Assembly: GCA_902363595.1 (NCBI GenBank)
Contig: CABJAP010000022.1
Location: 1 to 49,449 of the forward strand
Length of the DNA stretch: 49,449 bases
Direction: 5' to 3'
Origin: Clostridia bacterium
GTDB lineage: Bacteria > Bacillota > Clostridia > Peptostreptococcales > Anaerovoracaceae
Part shown: positions 31,889 to 40,367 of the stretch, in pieces
Numbering within the stretch: position 1 is the stretch's first letter
Layout of the letters: each line of letters opens with the position of its first letter
Position numbers and translations under genes: made by a program
Notes under the pieces: generated by a model
Seen by the model: only the letters and a program-made list of their open reading frames with translations
The model's database searches: none
Told to the model about the DNA's origin: nothing

Positions 31889-32731
31889 TACCGTAAGCTG
31901 TTTGCGCTGGTTTTACCCATCGCCTTTCAACAGTTTATGCTTGCAGCAGTAAACGCATCCGATGCGCTCATGCTTGGTTTTGTCAGCCAGGATTCACTTT
32001 CGGCTGTATCGCTGGCCACGCAGATCACCTTTGTTTTTAATCTCTTTATGGGCGGCCTGACCATGGGAACAAGTATTCTAGCGGCACAGTATTATGGGAA
32101 GGGTGATACGCTTTCGATTGAAAAAATCTTTGCCTATGTTACGAAAGTGTCGTTTTTAATCTCCGCCGTTTTCTTTCTGGCCTCACTTTTTGTTCCCCAA
32201 TTGCTGATGCGGATTTTTACGGCAGAACCCCGGCTTATTGCCGGAGGCATTCTTTATCTTCGCATTGCGGCCGCATCTTACCTGTTTACCGGCATCTCGC
32301 AAATCTATCTCTGCATTTTAAAGAATACCGGGCACGCCGTGAAAAGCATGATCATTGGCTCTACGGCTGTGGTAATCAATATTTTTTTGAACGCTGCGTT
32401 GATCTATGGCATCTTCTTTTCTCATAAAATGGGAATTTCCGGTGCAGCCCTTGCCACCTCTATTTCAAAATTGATCGAACTGGCCTGGGTCCATGGGGAG
32501 TCTTTACGGAAAAACCATGTACGCCTTCATGGAAAGTTCTGCTTTACTGGCGATCGAATTTTGTCAGGCGATTATTGGAGATACAGCCTGCCAATGCTTG
32601 GCGATTATCTGGTATGGGGCATGGGATTTACCATGTATTCTGTCATCATGGGACACTTGGGAAGCAATGCCGTTGCCGCCAGCTCCATTGCCAACATTGT
32701 AAAAAATCTCACAAGGGAGGTAGCATTATGA
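31889..32731 (+). pseudogene. MATE-family efflux transporter, truncated at both ends
   Basis: The frame reads YRKLFALVLPIAFQQFMLA, then SDALMLGFVSQDSLSAVSL and GTSILAAQYYGKGDTLSI, typical of the first half of a MATE drug/sodium antiporter. In-frame codons extend left to a TAG (31847-31849) without a start codon; the first ATG is 31937. It ends after about 280 codons at VKNLTREVAL, whereas family members have about 450. The sequence after the break has an unrelated short frame with a binding site. It is therefore a remnant. Confidence 0.82.
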
Positions 32732-32793
32732 AGCATAACCCATTTATCCGTTCTGAGCTTTCTTTTCTCAAAATCCCCTGTCCTCATTTCTGA
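32728..32793 (+). CDS. Possible 21-codon small ORF (or severed gene start)
   Basis: ATG at 32728 is preceded by AAGGGAGG at good distance. The frame gives MKHNPFIRSELSFLKIPCPHF and a stop at 32791-32793. It begins at the point where MATE similarity ends, so it may be the leftover 5' end of a gene lost in the same rearrangement, or a small peptide gene. Nothing else supports translation. Confidence 0.3.
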   Translation: MKHNPFIRSELSFLKIPCPHF

Positions 32794-33317
32794 ACCAACG
32801 TTTCCAGAAAATCACGGAAGGTCTGCAGCTGATGCTCATCCAGACGATCGAGCATATGAACGATATCCAGAATGGAATCGGCACTTTTGCGATCAATGCC
32901 TAAAAGAGTATCGACGCTCACATCTAAAGCGTGGCTGAGAAAAAACAAGTCGGTCAGATCCGGCTCAATGATGCCTGTCTCCCACTTCCCCACAGTACTG
33001 GCGCTGATTCCAATCTGTTCCGCCAGAGCCTGCTGGGTAATGCCTTTTTTCTCTCTGGCTGATTTTAGCTTTGCCGAGAAGGTTTTTCTGATATTCTTCG
33101 ACTTTCCTTGTGACGAATCCCGAATGAGTGTATCGGCCGGCACTCCCAGAATATCGGAGATTTTAAGCAGTGTTTCAAAATCCGGCTGCCGTCCGGAATT
33201 TTCGTAGCCCCTGTAGGTTGTAGCCGGAATATTTAAAAGCTGGGCCATTTTCGTACCGGACAAGCCTGCAGCTTGACGAGCCTTCCTTAAATTTTTTTGA
33301 AATTGGTTTCTTTGCAT
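32784..33317 (-). CDS. XRE-family regulator with two helix-turn-helix domains
   Basis: The 177-residue protein (start ATG 33317, GAGGAAAAAC ahead) has two tandem XRE domains: residues about 8-62 (KARQAAGLSGTKMAQLL, PATTYRGYENSGRQPD) and about 73-128 (REKKGITQQALAEQIGI, SASTVGKWETGIIEPD). A helical tail follows (LDRLDEHQLQTFRDFL). Two HTH domains in one chain suggest binding to paired operator sites as a monomer or dimer. The divergent 200-base gap leads to the LuxR-type gene. Confidence 0.88.
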   Translation of the reverse strand: MQRNQFQKNLRKARQAAGLSGTKMAQLLNIPATTYRGYENSGRQPDFETLLKISDILGVPADTLIRDSSQGKSKNIRKTFSAKLKSAREKKGITQQALAEQIGISASTVGKWETGIIEPDLTDLFFLSHALDVSVDTLLGIDRKSADSILDIVHMLDRLDEHQLQTFRDFLETLVQK

Positions 33318-33415
33318 AAGTTTTTCCTCACCGTTCATTTATCCAGATGCTACTTTAATAAAGTATAGAAAGAAAAGAAAATATAAAGGTATTAACGAAA
33401 TATGCGTTTGTTATA

Positions 33416-33444
33416 TTTACATATAACTCAAAACGGGTTAAAAT
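33416..33444 (+). promoter_or_regulatory. Promoter of the LuxR-type regulator gene
   Basis: TTTACA (33416-33421) and TAAAAT (33439-33444) with a 17-base spacer, followed by a 90-base leader containing a small GGTATACC palindrome near 33489-33496. Confidence 0.65.
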
Positions 33445-33534
33445 ATTGAGGAAAGAAGTAGCAATAAACAGAAAAAGTACAGACTAGGGTATACCTACAA
33501 ACACTACTATTACACAATCCGGGGAGCCTGAGCT

Positions 33535-34287
33535 ATGTTAGAAAAAAACGATATCATGCTGTTTGATTCCATCATTCATAAAATCTACAATATCGACGAT
33601 TTCGATGAGATGCGGTTTTCTGTTCTGGAAGCCCTTCAGTTCCTGATTCCTTATGACGCAGGGACTTTTTTTCTGGCCTCATCAGAAACGCCGTATGAGC
33701 TGACCGACCCTGTGGCAATCAACGTGAGCGATCAGGATCTCCAGCTTTATCTGGAAGAGTATCAGGAGCTGGACTATACCAGGTGGACCTTTGCCGCCCC
33801 TTCCGGCAAAGCCTATCGGGAAACCGATCTGCTCCAGGACAAGATCCGGGTGGCCACCCCTTATTACAGGGCGCTCTTTTCCCCTACCGGGCTGCATTAT
33901 TCCATGCTCCTTACCATCATTCACGAGGGGACTTTTTTAGGTGTGATTAATCTTTTCCGCCATCGGAAACACGGAGACTTTTCCGATAAAGATCTGTTTC
34001 TCTTCGGGCTTTTGGGAGATCATCTCAACTGTCTTTTGTTCCGTTCCATCTCTGCTTCCGCGCCAGTGCAGCGCAAACATTTTCTAGGAAACAAAAAACT
34101 GATCGATACGTATCATCTTACCCGGCGGGAAGCTGAAGTTACCTCTATGCTGCTGGAAGGTTTTCAGCGGGAAGCCATCGCCGACCAGCTATGCATCAGC
34201 CCCAATACCTTAAAAAAGCATTTGGTCAACATTTACAAAAAGCTCAAGATCAGCAGCACGCTGGAGCTGTTCCGACTGTTCAAGTAA
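33535..34287 (+). CDS. LuxR-type transcription regulator with GAF-like sensory domain
   Basis: The 250-residue product has an N-terminal GAF/PAS-like segment (about 25-165: YDAGTFFLASSETPYELTD, SMLLTIIHEGTFLGVINLF) and a C-terminal LuxR helix-turn-helix (about 190-250: LTRREAEVTSMLLEGFQ, REAIADQLCISPNTLKKHL). No receiver domain Asp motif is evident, so it is probably triggered by a ligand or redox state. GGGGAGCC precedes the ATG. Target genes are unknown; the neighbouring NrdD-like gene is a candidate. Confidence 0.88.
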   Translation: MLEKNDIMLFDSIIHKIYNIDDFDEMRFSVLEALQFLIPYDAGTFFLASSETPYELTDPVAINVSDQDLQLYLEEYQELDYTRWTFAAPSGKAYRETDLLQDKIRVATPYYRALFSPTGLHYSMLLTIIHEGTFLGVINLFRHRKHGDFSDKDLFLFGLLGDHLNCLLFRSISASAPVQRKHFLGNKKLIDTYHLTRREAEVTSMLLEGFQREAIADQLCISPNTLKKHLVNIYKKLKISSTLELFRLFK

Positions 34288-34430
34288 TTTCTCTAATCCA
34301 CCACATATGCACTTTTTTGAGAAACCTCTATACAAAATGTAGTGTTTGGGTGTATAATAAATTCGATTTGTTGTTTCATCACCCCAATTGCGGGCATATA
34401 TAAATTATCAATTTCAGGAGGTGGGCTTAC

Positions 34431-34724
34431 GTGAACGTAGCAGTTACAGGAAATGCTGATCCAAAAGAAGCACAAGCTTATGTGAATTATTTAGAGGAAA
34501 AGTATGGGAGAAAATTAGAGAGCCTGGATATTCAGGTTGACGGCGAATATGCGGATTTAAACTATAAGTTTTCCCACGTACCATTTGAACGGATTCGGCG
34601 CATTACCGGTTATCTTGTGGGAACCATGGACCATTGGAATGACGCCAAGACGGCCGAGGAAAAAGACCGGGTAAAGCATTCTCTGGGAGATACCAACCCG
34701 AAAGCCGCCATGGAACAGTTTTAA
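34431..34724 (+). CDS. Small NrdD C-terminal-like protein
   Basis: A 97-residue protein starting at GTG 34431 (AGGAGGTG ahead). FERIRRITGYLVGTMDHWN and KDRVKHSLGD match the end of class III (anaerobic) ribonucleotide reductases, where a related 'R-x-x-GYL' tail with glycyl radical nearby is seen. Stand-alone proteins of this size are common in Clostridia and are often labelled as anaerobic RNR-like. No cysteine cluster or glycyl radical motif is visible, so it is not the catalytic enzyme. Its role is unknown. Confidence 0.65.
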   Translation: MNVAVTGNADPKEAQAYVNYLEEKYGRKLESLDIQVDGEYADLNYKFSHVPFERIRRITGYLVGTMDHWNDAKTAEEKDRVKHSLGDTNPKAAMEQF

Positions 34725-34771
34725 GATTCCTAAAAACAGCAATTTTGCTTCAAGCTTTATTCATCATCATA

Positions 34772-34824
34772 AAAAGGAACTGCCGGCATAATGCAAATGC
34801 GCCGGACAGTTCCTTTTATTTTTC
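34772..34824. terminator. Bidirectional terminator between NrdD-like and HxlR genes
   Basis: AAAAGGAACTGCCGGC (34773-34786) pairs with GCCGGACAGTTCCTTTT (34801-34817), with A- and T-runs on the outsides. It ends both convergent genes. Confidence 0.88.
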
Positions 34825-35181
34825 TTCTTCAATCACTGCCAGCAGAGGCCGCTTTCCATCTGCTTCCATCTGCTCCCGTCCCCAATCAGTAATTGCCAGG
34901 ACAGCCGGCACGGCGGCCTTCCCTTTACCGGTCAAATGGTATTCCACCCGAGGCGGCACTTCCTCAAAATCCACCCGCCGGATCAGTCCATCCTGCTCCA
35001 GCTCCTGCAGGGCGCGGGTCAGCACCGTATTGGTAATCCCTGCGTAGGCCTTGCGTATCTGACCGTAACGCACTCCCGGATACTGATGGATCAGCCAGAT
35101 TAAAGGCATTTTCCACTTGCCTCCGATCCGGTCCATCGCGTACACAATGGGACAATGTCTGCTCATAGGATCGTTTTTCAT
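34816..35181 (-). CDS. HxlR-family transcription regulator
   Basis: I start at ATG 35181 (GAAAGGAGC ahead). The 121-residue winged helix has the family layout: CPIVYAMDRIGGKWKMPLI, WLIHQYPGVRYGQIRKAY, ITNTVLTRALQELEQDGLI and VEYHLTGKGKAAV. A cysteine near the N-terminus (SRHCPI, residue about 8) is where HxlR regulators sense electrophiles or oxidants. It is divergent from the flavin reductase gene starting 141 bases away, so it is likely to control it. Confidence 0.92.
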   Translation of the reverse strand: MKNDPMSRHCPIVYAMDRIGGKWKMPLIWLIHQYPGVRYGQIRKAYAGITNTVLTRALQELEQDGLIRRVDFEEVPPRVEYHLTGKGKAAVPAVLAITDWGREQMEADGKRPLLAVIEEEK

Positions 35182-35321
35182 TGCATCCTGCTCCTTTCTT
35201 TTCAATGTCTGCTCGTTGCAGGCAGGAACAAAAAAGTGCGTACTTGCGCACAGCCTTTTTTTCATCTATCTTTTATTATATAAACAATGCCGGCTGCCGT
35301 AAAGAAATAAAGGAGAAGAAT

Positions 35322-37366
35322 ATGAAATACGAAAAATTATTTTCACCCATAACCATAAATTCCCTGACACTGAAAAATCGCATCGTCCAGTCCCCTTCCC
35401 ATATGATCTACACCACCTATGAAGGCTATGTTACCGATCGCTTTAAATCCTATTACTGGAAGCGGGCTGAAAATGAAATAGGCCTGATCATGACTGGCGG
35501 CTGCCGCTTTGACGACAGCGGCTGTGTCTACGGTATGATGAGCCTGTCAGATGACTCATTCATCCCGGGATACCGGGAATTCACAGACGGGTGCCACCAG
35601 CGGGGAGCGAAAGTAGGCGTTCAGCTATTCCATGCGGGGGCATATACAAAAAAAGAGAACTGTCTCAACGGAGCATATCCCATGGCGCCTTCTGCTGTTC
35701 GGTCCGGGTTTACCAGGGAAATTCCCCGGGAGATGACCCTGCAGGATATGGAGCAGCTCATCGAAAAATGGGCTGCCGCAGCTCTGAGAGCGCGGGAGGC
35801 GGGATTTGATCTGGTGGAAATTCTCTGCTCCGCCGGCTATCTTCTCTGCCAGTTCCTGTCCCCCCTTACCAATCAGCGCAATGACCAATACGGAGGCAGT
35901 TTTGAAAATCGCTGCCGCTTTCCGCTGGAAGTGATCGCGGCGCTCAGAAAAGCATTGGGGCCGGACTATCCCCTCACCTTGCGTCTGGCAGCAAACGATC
36001 TGGTTCCCGGCGGAAATAATCTTGAAGATGCGGTGCGATTTGCCAAACTGGCCGAACACGCAGGCATCGACGCCATCCACGTAACAGCCGGCTGGCATGA
36101 GTCCAAAGTTCCTCAGATCACCGGCGATGTCCCCAGAGGTAGTTTTGCTTATCTTTCCCAGGCAATAAAAGACGCCGTATCCATCCCGGTCATCGCAGCC
36201 AACCGCATCAATGACCCGGCCATTGCTGAAAAGCTAATCGCCCTGGAATCCTGCGACATGGTAGGGCTGTGCCGGGCGCTTGTGGCCGACCCCCGGTGGG
36301 CATCCAAAGCAAAAGCAGGCGAAGAATCTTTGATTCGCCGGTGCGTAGGCTGTAATCAAGGCTGTCTGGCCAACATCTTTCAGAACAAGCCGGTCCAATG
36401 TGTGGTAAACGGAACCGCCGGGCGGGAATCGGCGTTCACAGCCAGCCGGAGGTCTGTCAAAAAAAGCTCTTGGTCATTGGCGGCGGTCCGGCCGGATGTA
36501 CCTTTGCCATCGCTGCCGCTCAGCTGGGACATCAGGTGGCGCTTTGGGAAAAGACGGATTCCCTGGGCGGCCAGCTGACAGCAGCGGCTGCTCCTCCCGG
36601 GAAACACGAATTCAGCTTCCTGCCCGCCTACTATGCCGCTGCTCTCAAGCAGGCCGGCGTCGAAGTGCTGCTGGGACAATCGGTTGAAAAGGAAGCAATT
36701 TCTTCCACGAACGCAGATTCTATTATTGTTGCCTGCGGCAGCCACCCCAAGGCGCTGAACTTAGAAGGCCTGGATCCGCAAGCCCTTGTTTCTGCCCAGG
36801 ACATCCTGCTGGGCCGCCGTATGGCAGGGCGGCGGGTCCTCATCGTCGGCGGCGGCTCAGTGGGCTGTGAAACGGCACAGTTTCTGGCCCGTGAAGGTTC
36901 TATTTCCCCCGACCAATTCTATTACTACAGTGCTCAAAAAGTGGAATCCCCGGAAAAAATCGCTTCGATGGCAAACTCCACTAGGCGGGATATCGCTATT
37001 ATTGAGGCGCTCCCCCGGATCGGCGGCGGCTATGCGCCGGGGACAGGCTGGCCGGTGCTGGCGGATCTCAAACGTCTGGGCGTCCGCAGCTATACGGAGG
37101 CAAAGATTCAATCCATCAGTGATAACCGGATCCGCCTGGAATATACCGTTCGGGACCGCAGGCTGGACCAAACTGAGACTTACCTCGCAGACCTGGAGTT
37201 TGATACCATCGTCTCTGCCATTGGTTCCGACCCCTGCACTCAAGTGTTTCAACAACTGCAGCAAGCTTTTCCAACGAAGGATATCCGCTCCCTGGGCGAC
37301 TGCCAGCAAATCGGCACCGTACTCAGCGCCGTACAATCGGCCTGCGATCTGGCATTGAAAGTTTAA
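35322..37366 (+). pseudogene. Old-yellow-enzyme-type NADH:flavin oxidoreductase with 4Fe-4S motif; frame broken at A7
   Basis: A TIM-barrel FMN domain (1-340) starts MKYEKLFSPITINSLTLKN; then come CVGCNQGCLANI with a later Cys (four-cysteine iron-sulfur motif) and a pyridine-nucleotide disulfide-type FAD/NAD domain (LVIGGGPAGCTFAIAAAQL, VLIVGGGSVGCETAQFLA). This layout fits 2,4-dienoyl-CoA reductase-like and bile-acid/enoate reductases of Clostridia. The first part ends out of frame at 36578; the second continues in the -1 frame (one extra base restores it) at an A7 run, 36459-36465. Reading one more A gives SVKKKLLVIGGG. A frameshift mutation, assembly error or slippage expression are all possible. 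Confidence 0.82.
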
Positions 37367-37390
37367 GAAAGTCTTTTGCAAAGCAAATGA

Positions 37391-37424
37391 CCCGCTTTTT
37401 CAGCAAAGAGAAAGCGGGCCTTTC
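37391..37424 (+). terminator. Terminator after the flavin reductase gene
   Basis: CCCGCTTT (37391-37398) and AAAGCGGG (37411-37418) form an 8-base stem with a 12-base loop, followed by CCTTTCT. The T-run is short, so efficiency may be modest. Confidence 0.65.
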
Positions 37425-37444
37425 TATGTCAAGTACCGTTTTTC

Positions 37445-37473
37445 TTGTGTTTACACGCTAAAAATGCTATACT
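37445..37473 (+). promoter_or_regulatory. Promoter of the purB operon
   Basis: TTGTGT (37445-37450) and TATACT (37468-37473), 17 bases apart. No purine riboswitch is visible in the 46-base leader to the purB ATG. Confidence 0.7.
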
Positions 37474-37518
37474 GTACTCGGTGTTTTAGCGAATAAAATA
37501 GGGAGGAGATTTTAATAT

Positions 37519-38946
37519 ATGAAAAACTATAACAGCCCTTTATCCGAACGGTATCCCAGCAAGGAAATGAAGTATCTTTTCTCTCCGGAAATGAAATTCA
37601 GAACCTGGAGAAAATTGTGGATCGCCCTCGCCGAAGCTGAAAAAGAGCTGGGGCTCGATATCACCCAGGAACAAATAAATGAGCTTAAGGCCCACGCCGA
37701 TGATATCAACTACGATGAGGCCAGGCAGCGGGAAGCCATCGTGCGTCACGACGTCATGGCCCATGTGTATGCTTACGGTGTTCAATGTCCCAAGGCAAAG
37801 GGGATCATTCATCTGGGAGCAACATCTTGCTATGTGGGCGACAATACGGATCTGATCATCATGGCCGAAGGCCTCAAGCTGATCCGCACAAAGCTGATCA
37901 ATGTCATCGCAAAGCTCTCACAGTTTGCAGATAATTATAAATCGCTGCCAACTCTGGGTTTCACCCATTTTCAGCCAGCTCAGCCAACGACGGTAGGAAA
38001 ACGGGCAACCCTATGGATTCAAGACCTTCTTATGGATTTATCCGATGTGGAATACCTGCTAAGCACGCTGCGCCTCTTGGGCTCCAAAGGAACCACCGGC
38101 ACCCAGGCCAGCTTCTTGGAGCTGTTTGACGGCAGCAGGGAAAAGGTAAAGCAGCTGGATCAGCTGATCGCGGAAAAAATGGGTTATGAAGGCTGCTACC
38201 CGGTTTCCGGGCAGACCTATTCCAGAAAAGTAGACAGCCGCGTTCTCAATGTACTCAGCGGAATCGCCCAGAGCGCCCATAAATTTTCCAATGATATCCG
38301 CCTCCTGCAGCACTTGAAAGAAGTCGAAGAACCCTTTGAAAAGAATCAGATCGGTTCTTCCGCCATGGCCTATAAGCGCAATCCTATGCGCAGTGAACGG
38401 ATCGCGGCCCTGGCCAATTACGTTATGTCCGACGCTATGAACCCGGCGCTGACGGCTGCAACCCAGTGGTTCGAACGAACACTGGATGATTCGGCCAACA
38501 AGCGGCTCAGCATGTCGGAAGGCTTTCTGGCCGTTGACGGAATCCTGGAGCTGTACATCAATGTGGCATCGGGACTGGTCGTTTATCCAAAAGTCATCGA
38601 AGCCCGTCTGATGAGCGAGCTTCCTTTCATGGCTACGGAAAACATCCTCATGGACGCTGTCAAAGCCGGCGGCGACCGCCAGGAGCTCCACGAACGAATT
38701 CGCACCCATTCCATGGCCGCGGGCAAAGTGGTTAAGGAGGAAGGCAAAGAAAACGATCTGCTGGATCGAATCGCTGCTGACCCCGCCTTCAACATGACAA
38801 AAGACCAGCTGCAGAGCCTTATGAAGCCGGAAAATTTTGTAGGCTGCGCACCTGCCCAGACTTCCGAATTTCTGGAACAGATGGTCAACCCGGTACTTGA
38901 AAAAAATAAGCATTTGCTCGGCATTTCTGCCGAAATCAACGTATAA
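37519..38946 (+). CDS. purB: Adenylosuccinate lyase
   Basis: A 475-residue fumarase/aspartase-superfamily enzyme cleaving succinylaminoimidazole carboxamide ribotide and adenylosuccinate in purine synthesis. It has the superfamily signature SSAMAYKRNPMRSE at about 281-294 (catalytic Ser loop) and the conserved HLGATSCYVGDN near residue 98 and TLGFTHFQPAQPTT near 150, with its catalytic His. Length is a little above the 430-460 norm, as in a clostridial and eukaryote-like subgroup. GGGAGGAG precedes the ATG. purA follows after 76 bases. Confidence 0.97.
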   Translation: MKNYNSPLSERYPSKEMKYLFSPEMKFRTWRKLWIALAEAEKELGLDITQEQINELKAHADDINYDEARQREAIVRHDVMAHVYAYGVQCPKAKGIIHLGATSCYVGDNTDLIIMAEGLKLIRTKLINVIAKLSQFADNYKSLPTLGFTHFQPAQPTTVGKRATLWIQDLLMDLSDVEYLLSTLRLLGSKGTTGTQASFLELFDGSREKVKQLDQLIAEKMGYEGCYPVSGQTYSRKVDSRVLNVLSGIAQSAHKFSNDIRLLQHLKEVEEPFEKNQIGSSAMAYKRNPMRSERIAALANYVMSDAMNPALTAATQWFERTLDDSANKRLSMSEGFLAVDGILELYINVASGLVVYPKVIEARLMSELPFMATENILMDAVKAGGDRQELHERIRTHSMAAGKVVKEEGKENDLLDRIAADPAFNMTKDQLQSLMKPENFVGCAPAQTSEFLEQMVNPVLEKNKHLLGISAEINV

Positions 38947-39022
38947 CGCAAACGTTCGATAAAGCTCGGGCCGCATCAATCGCAGACCCGGCCCTCAGAA
39001 CAGATAAAGGAGATAGTTTTAA

Positions 39023-40318
39023 ATGGTAAAAGCAATAGTTGGCGCCAATTGGGGCGATGAAGGAAAAGGGAAAATCACGGATATGCTGGCAAAGGAATCG
39101 GATATTATTGTCCGTTTTCAGGGCGGAAGCAACGCAGGCCACACAATCGTCAACGATTACGGCAAATTTGCGCTCCACATGCTTCCATCAGGCGTCTTTT
39201 ATGACCATACCACCTGTGTTCTCGGTAATGGCGTGGCGCTGAACATACCTTACCTTTTTAATGAAATCAAAGAAATCGTAGATCGGGGCGTTCCGGCGCC
39301 GAAAGTGCTGGTTTCCGATCGCGCACAGATTTTGATGCCTTATCATATTCTCTTCGATCAGTATGAAGAAGAGCGGCTGGGCGGCAAATCCTTCGGTTCC
39401 ACCAAGTCGGGAATCGCACCCTGCTATTCTGACAAATATGCAAAGATCGGCTTTCAGGTCAATGAGCTGTTTATGAATGAAGCAGATCTGCGGGAAAAGC
39501 TGGACGGGATCTGCCAGCAGAAAAATATTATTCTGGAGCATTTATATCATAAACCGGCGCTGGATGTGGATGAGCTCTTTAACACCCTTTTGGAATATCG
39601 GGAAATGGTTCGCCCCTATGTATGCAATGTTTCTTCCTATTTATACGGCGCAATTAAGGAAGGAAAAAAGATCTTGCTGGAAGGCCAGCTGGGCGCCCTC
39701 AAGGATACGGATCACGGCATCTATCCTATGGTTACCTCATCTTCCACCCTGGCAGGATACGGCTCCATCGGCGCCGGAATCCCGCCTTACGAAATCAAGG
39801 AAGTAATGACGGTCGTCAAAGCTTATTCCAGTGCAGTAGGCGCGGGCGCTTTTGTCAGCGAACTCTTTGGAGAAGAAGCTGATGAACTGAGAAAGCGCGG
39901 CGGAGACGGCGGCGAATACGGCGCTACCACCGGCCGGCCCCGCAGAGTGGGCTGGTTTGACGCAGTAGCCACCCGCTACGGATGCAGAATGCAGGGCGCC
40001 ACAGAGATTGCCCTCACTGTACTGGATCCGCTGGGATATTTGGACGAAGTTCCGATCTGCGTCGGATATGAAGTGGATGGAAACGTGACAAAAGAGTTTC
40101 CCCACACCACTGATCTGTACCGTGCAAAACCGATTTTAAAAAAGCTGCCCGGCTGGAAGAGCGACATTCGCGGGATACGGGAATTCGACCAGCTGCCTCA
40201 GGCATGCCAGAATTATGTCAACGAAATCGAAAAGGAAATCGGTTTTCCGATTACTTATGTTTCCAATGGGCCTGGCAGGGACGACATCATCAAACGTAAA
40301 TCGCTCATACAGCTTTAA
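39023..40318 (+). CDS. purA: Adenylosuccinate synthetase
   Basis: A 431-residue GTP-dependent ligase making adenylosuccinate from IMP and aspartate. It begins MVKAIVGANWGDEGKGKI with the phosphate loop and catalytic Asp (WGDEGKGK) and continues with VRFQGGSNAGHTIV with conserved His. GQLGALKDTDHGIYPMVTSS and the C-terminal FPITYVSNGPGRDD with a GPGR motif follow family pattern. AGGAGATAG precedes the ATG. It pairs with purB to form AMP. Confidence 0.97.
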   Translation: MVKAIVGANWGDEGKGKITDMLAKESDIIVRFQGGSNAGHTIVNDYGKFALHMLPSGVFYDHTTCVLGNGVALNIPYLFNEIKEIVDRGVPAPKVLVSDRAQILMPYHILFDQYEEERLGGKSFGSTKSGIAPCYSDKYAKIGFQVNELFMNEADLREKLDGICQQKNIILEHLYHKPALDVDELFNTLLEYREMVRPYVCNVSSYLYGAIKEGKKILLEGQLGALKDTDHGIYPMVTSSSTLAGYGSIGAGIPPYEIKEVMTVVKAYSSAVGAGAFVSELFGEEADELRKRGGDGGEYGATTGRPRRVGWFDAVATRYGCRMQGATEIALTVLDPLGYLDEVPICVGYEVDGNVTKEFPHTTDLYRAKPILKKLPGWKSDIRGIREFDQLPQACQNYVNEIEKEIGFPITYVSNGPGRDDIIKRKSLIQL

Positions 40319-40367
40319 CAGCAAAGGTTGGCGACCGCCCTATTACAAATTTTTAGGAGACTGAACG

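Noticed and set aside
37420..37519. Purine (PRPP/guanine) riboswitch upstream of purB
   Set aside because: The leader is about 46 bases long, too short for a known aptamer, and lacks conserved elements.
38059..38979. Long minus-strand frame opposite purB
   Set aside because: Antisense shadow of a strongly conserved gene; no plausible product.
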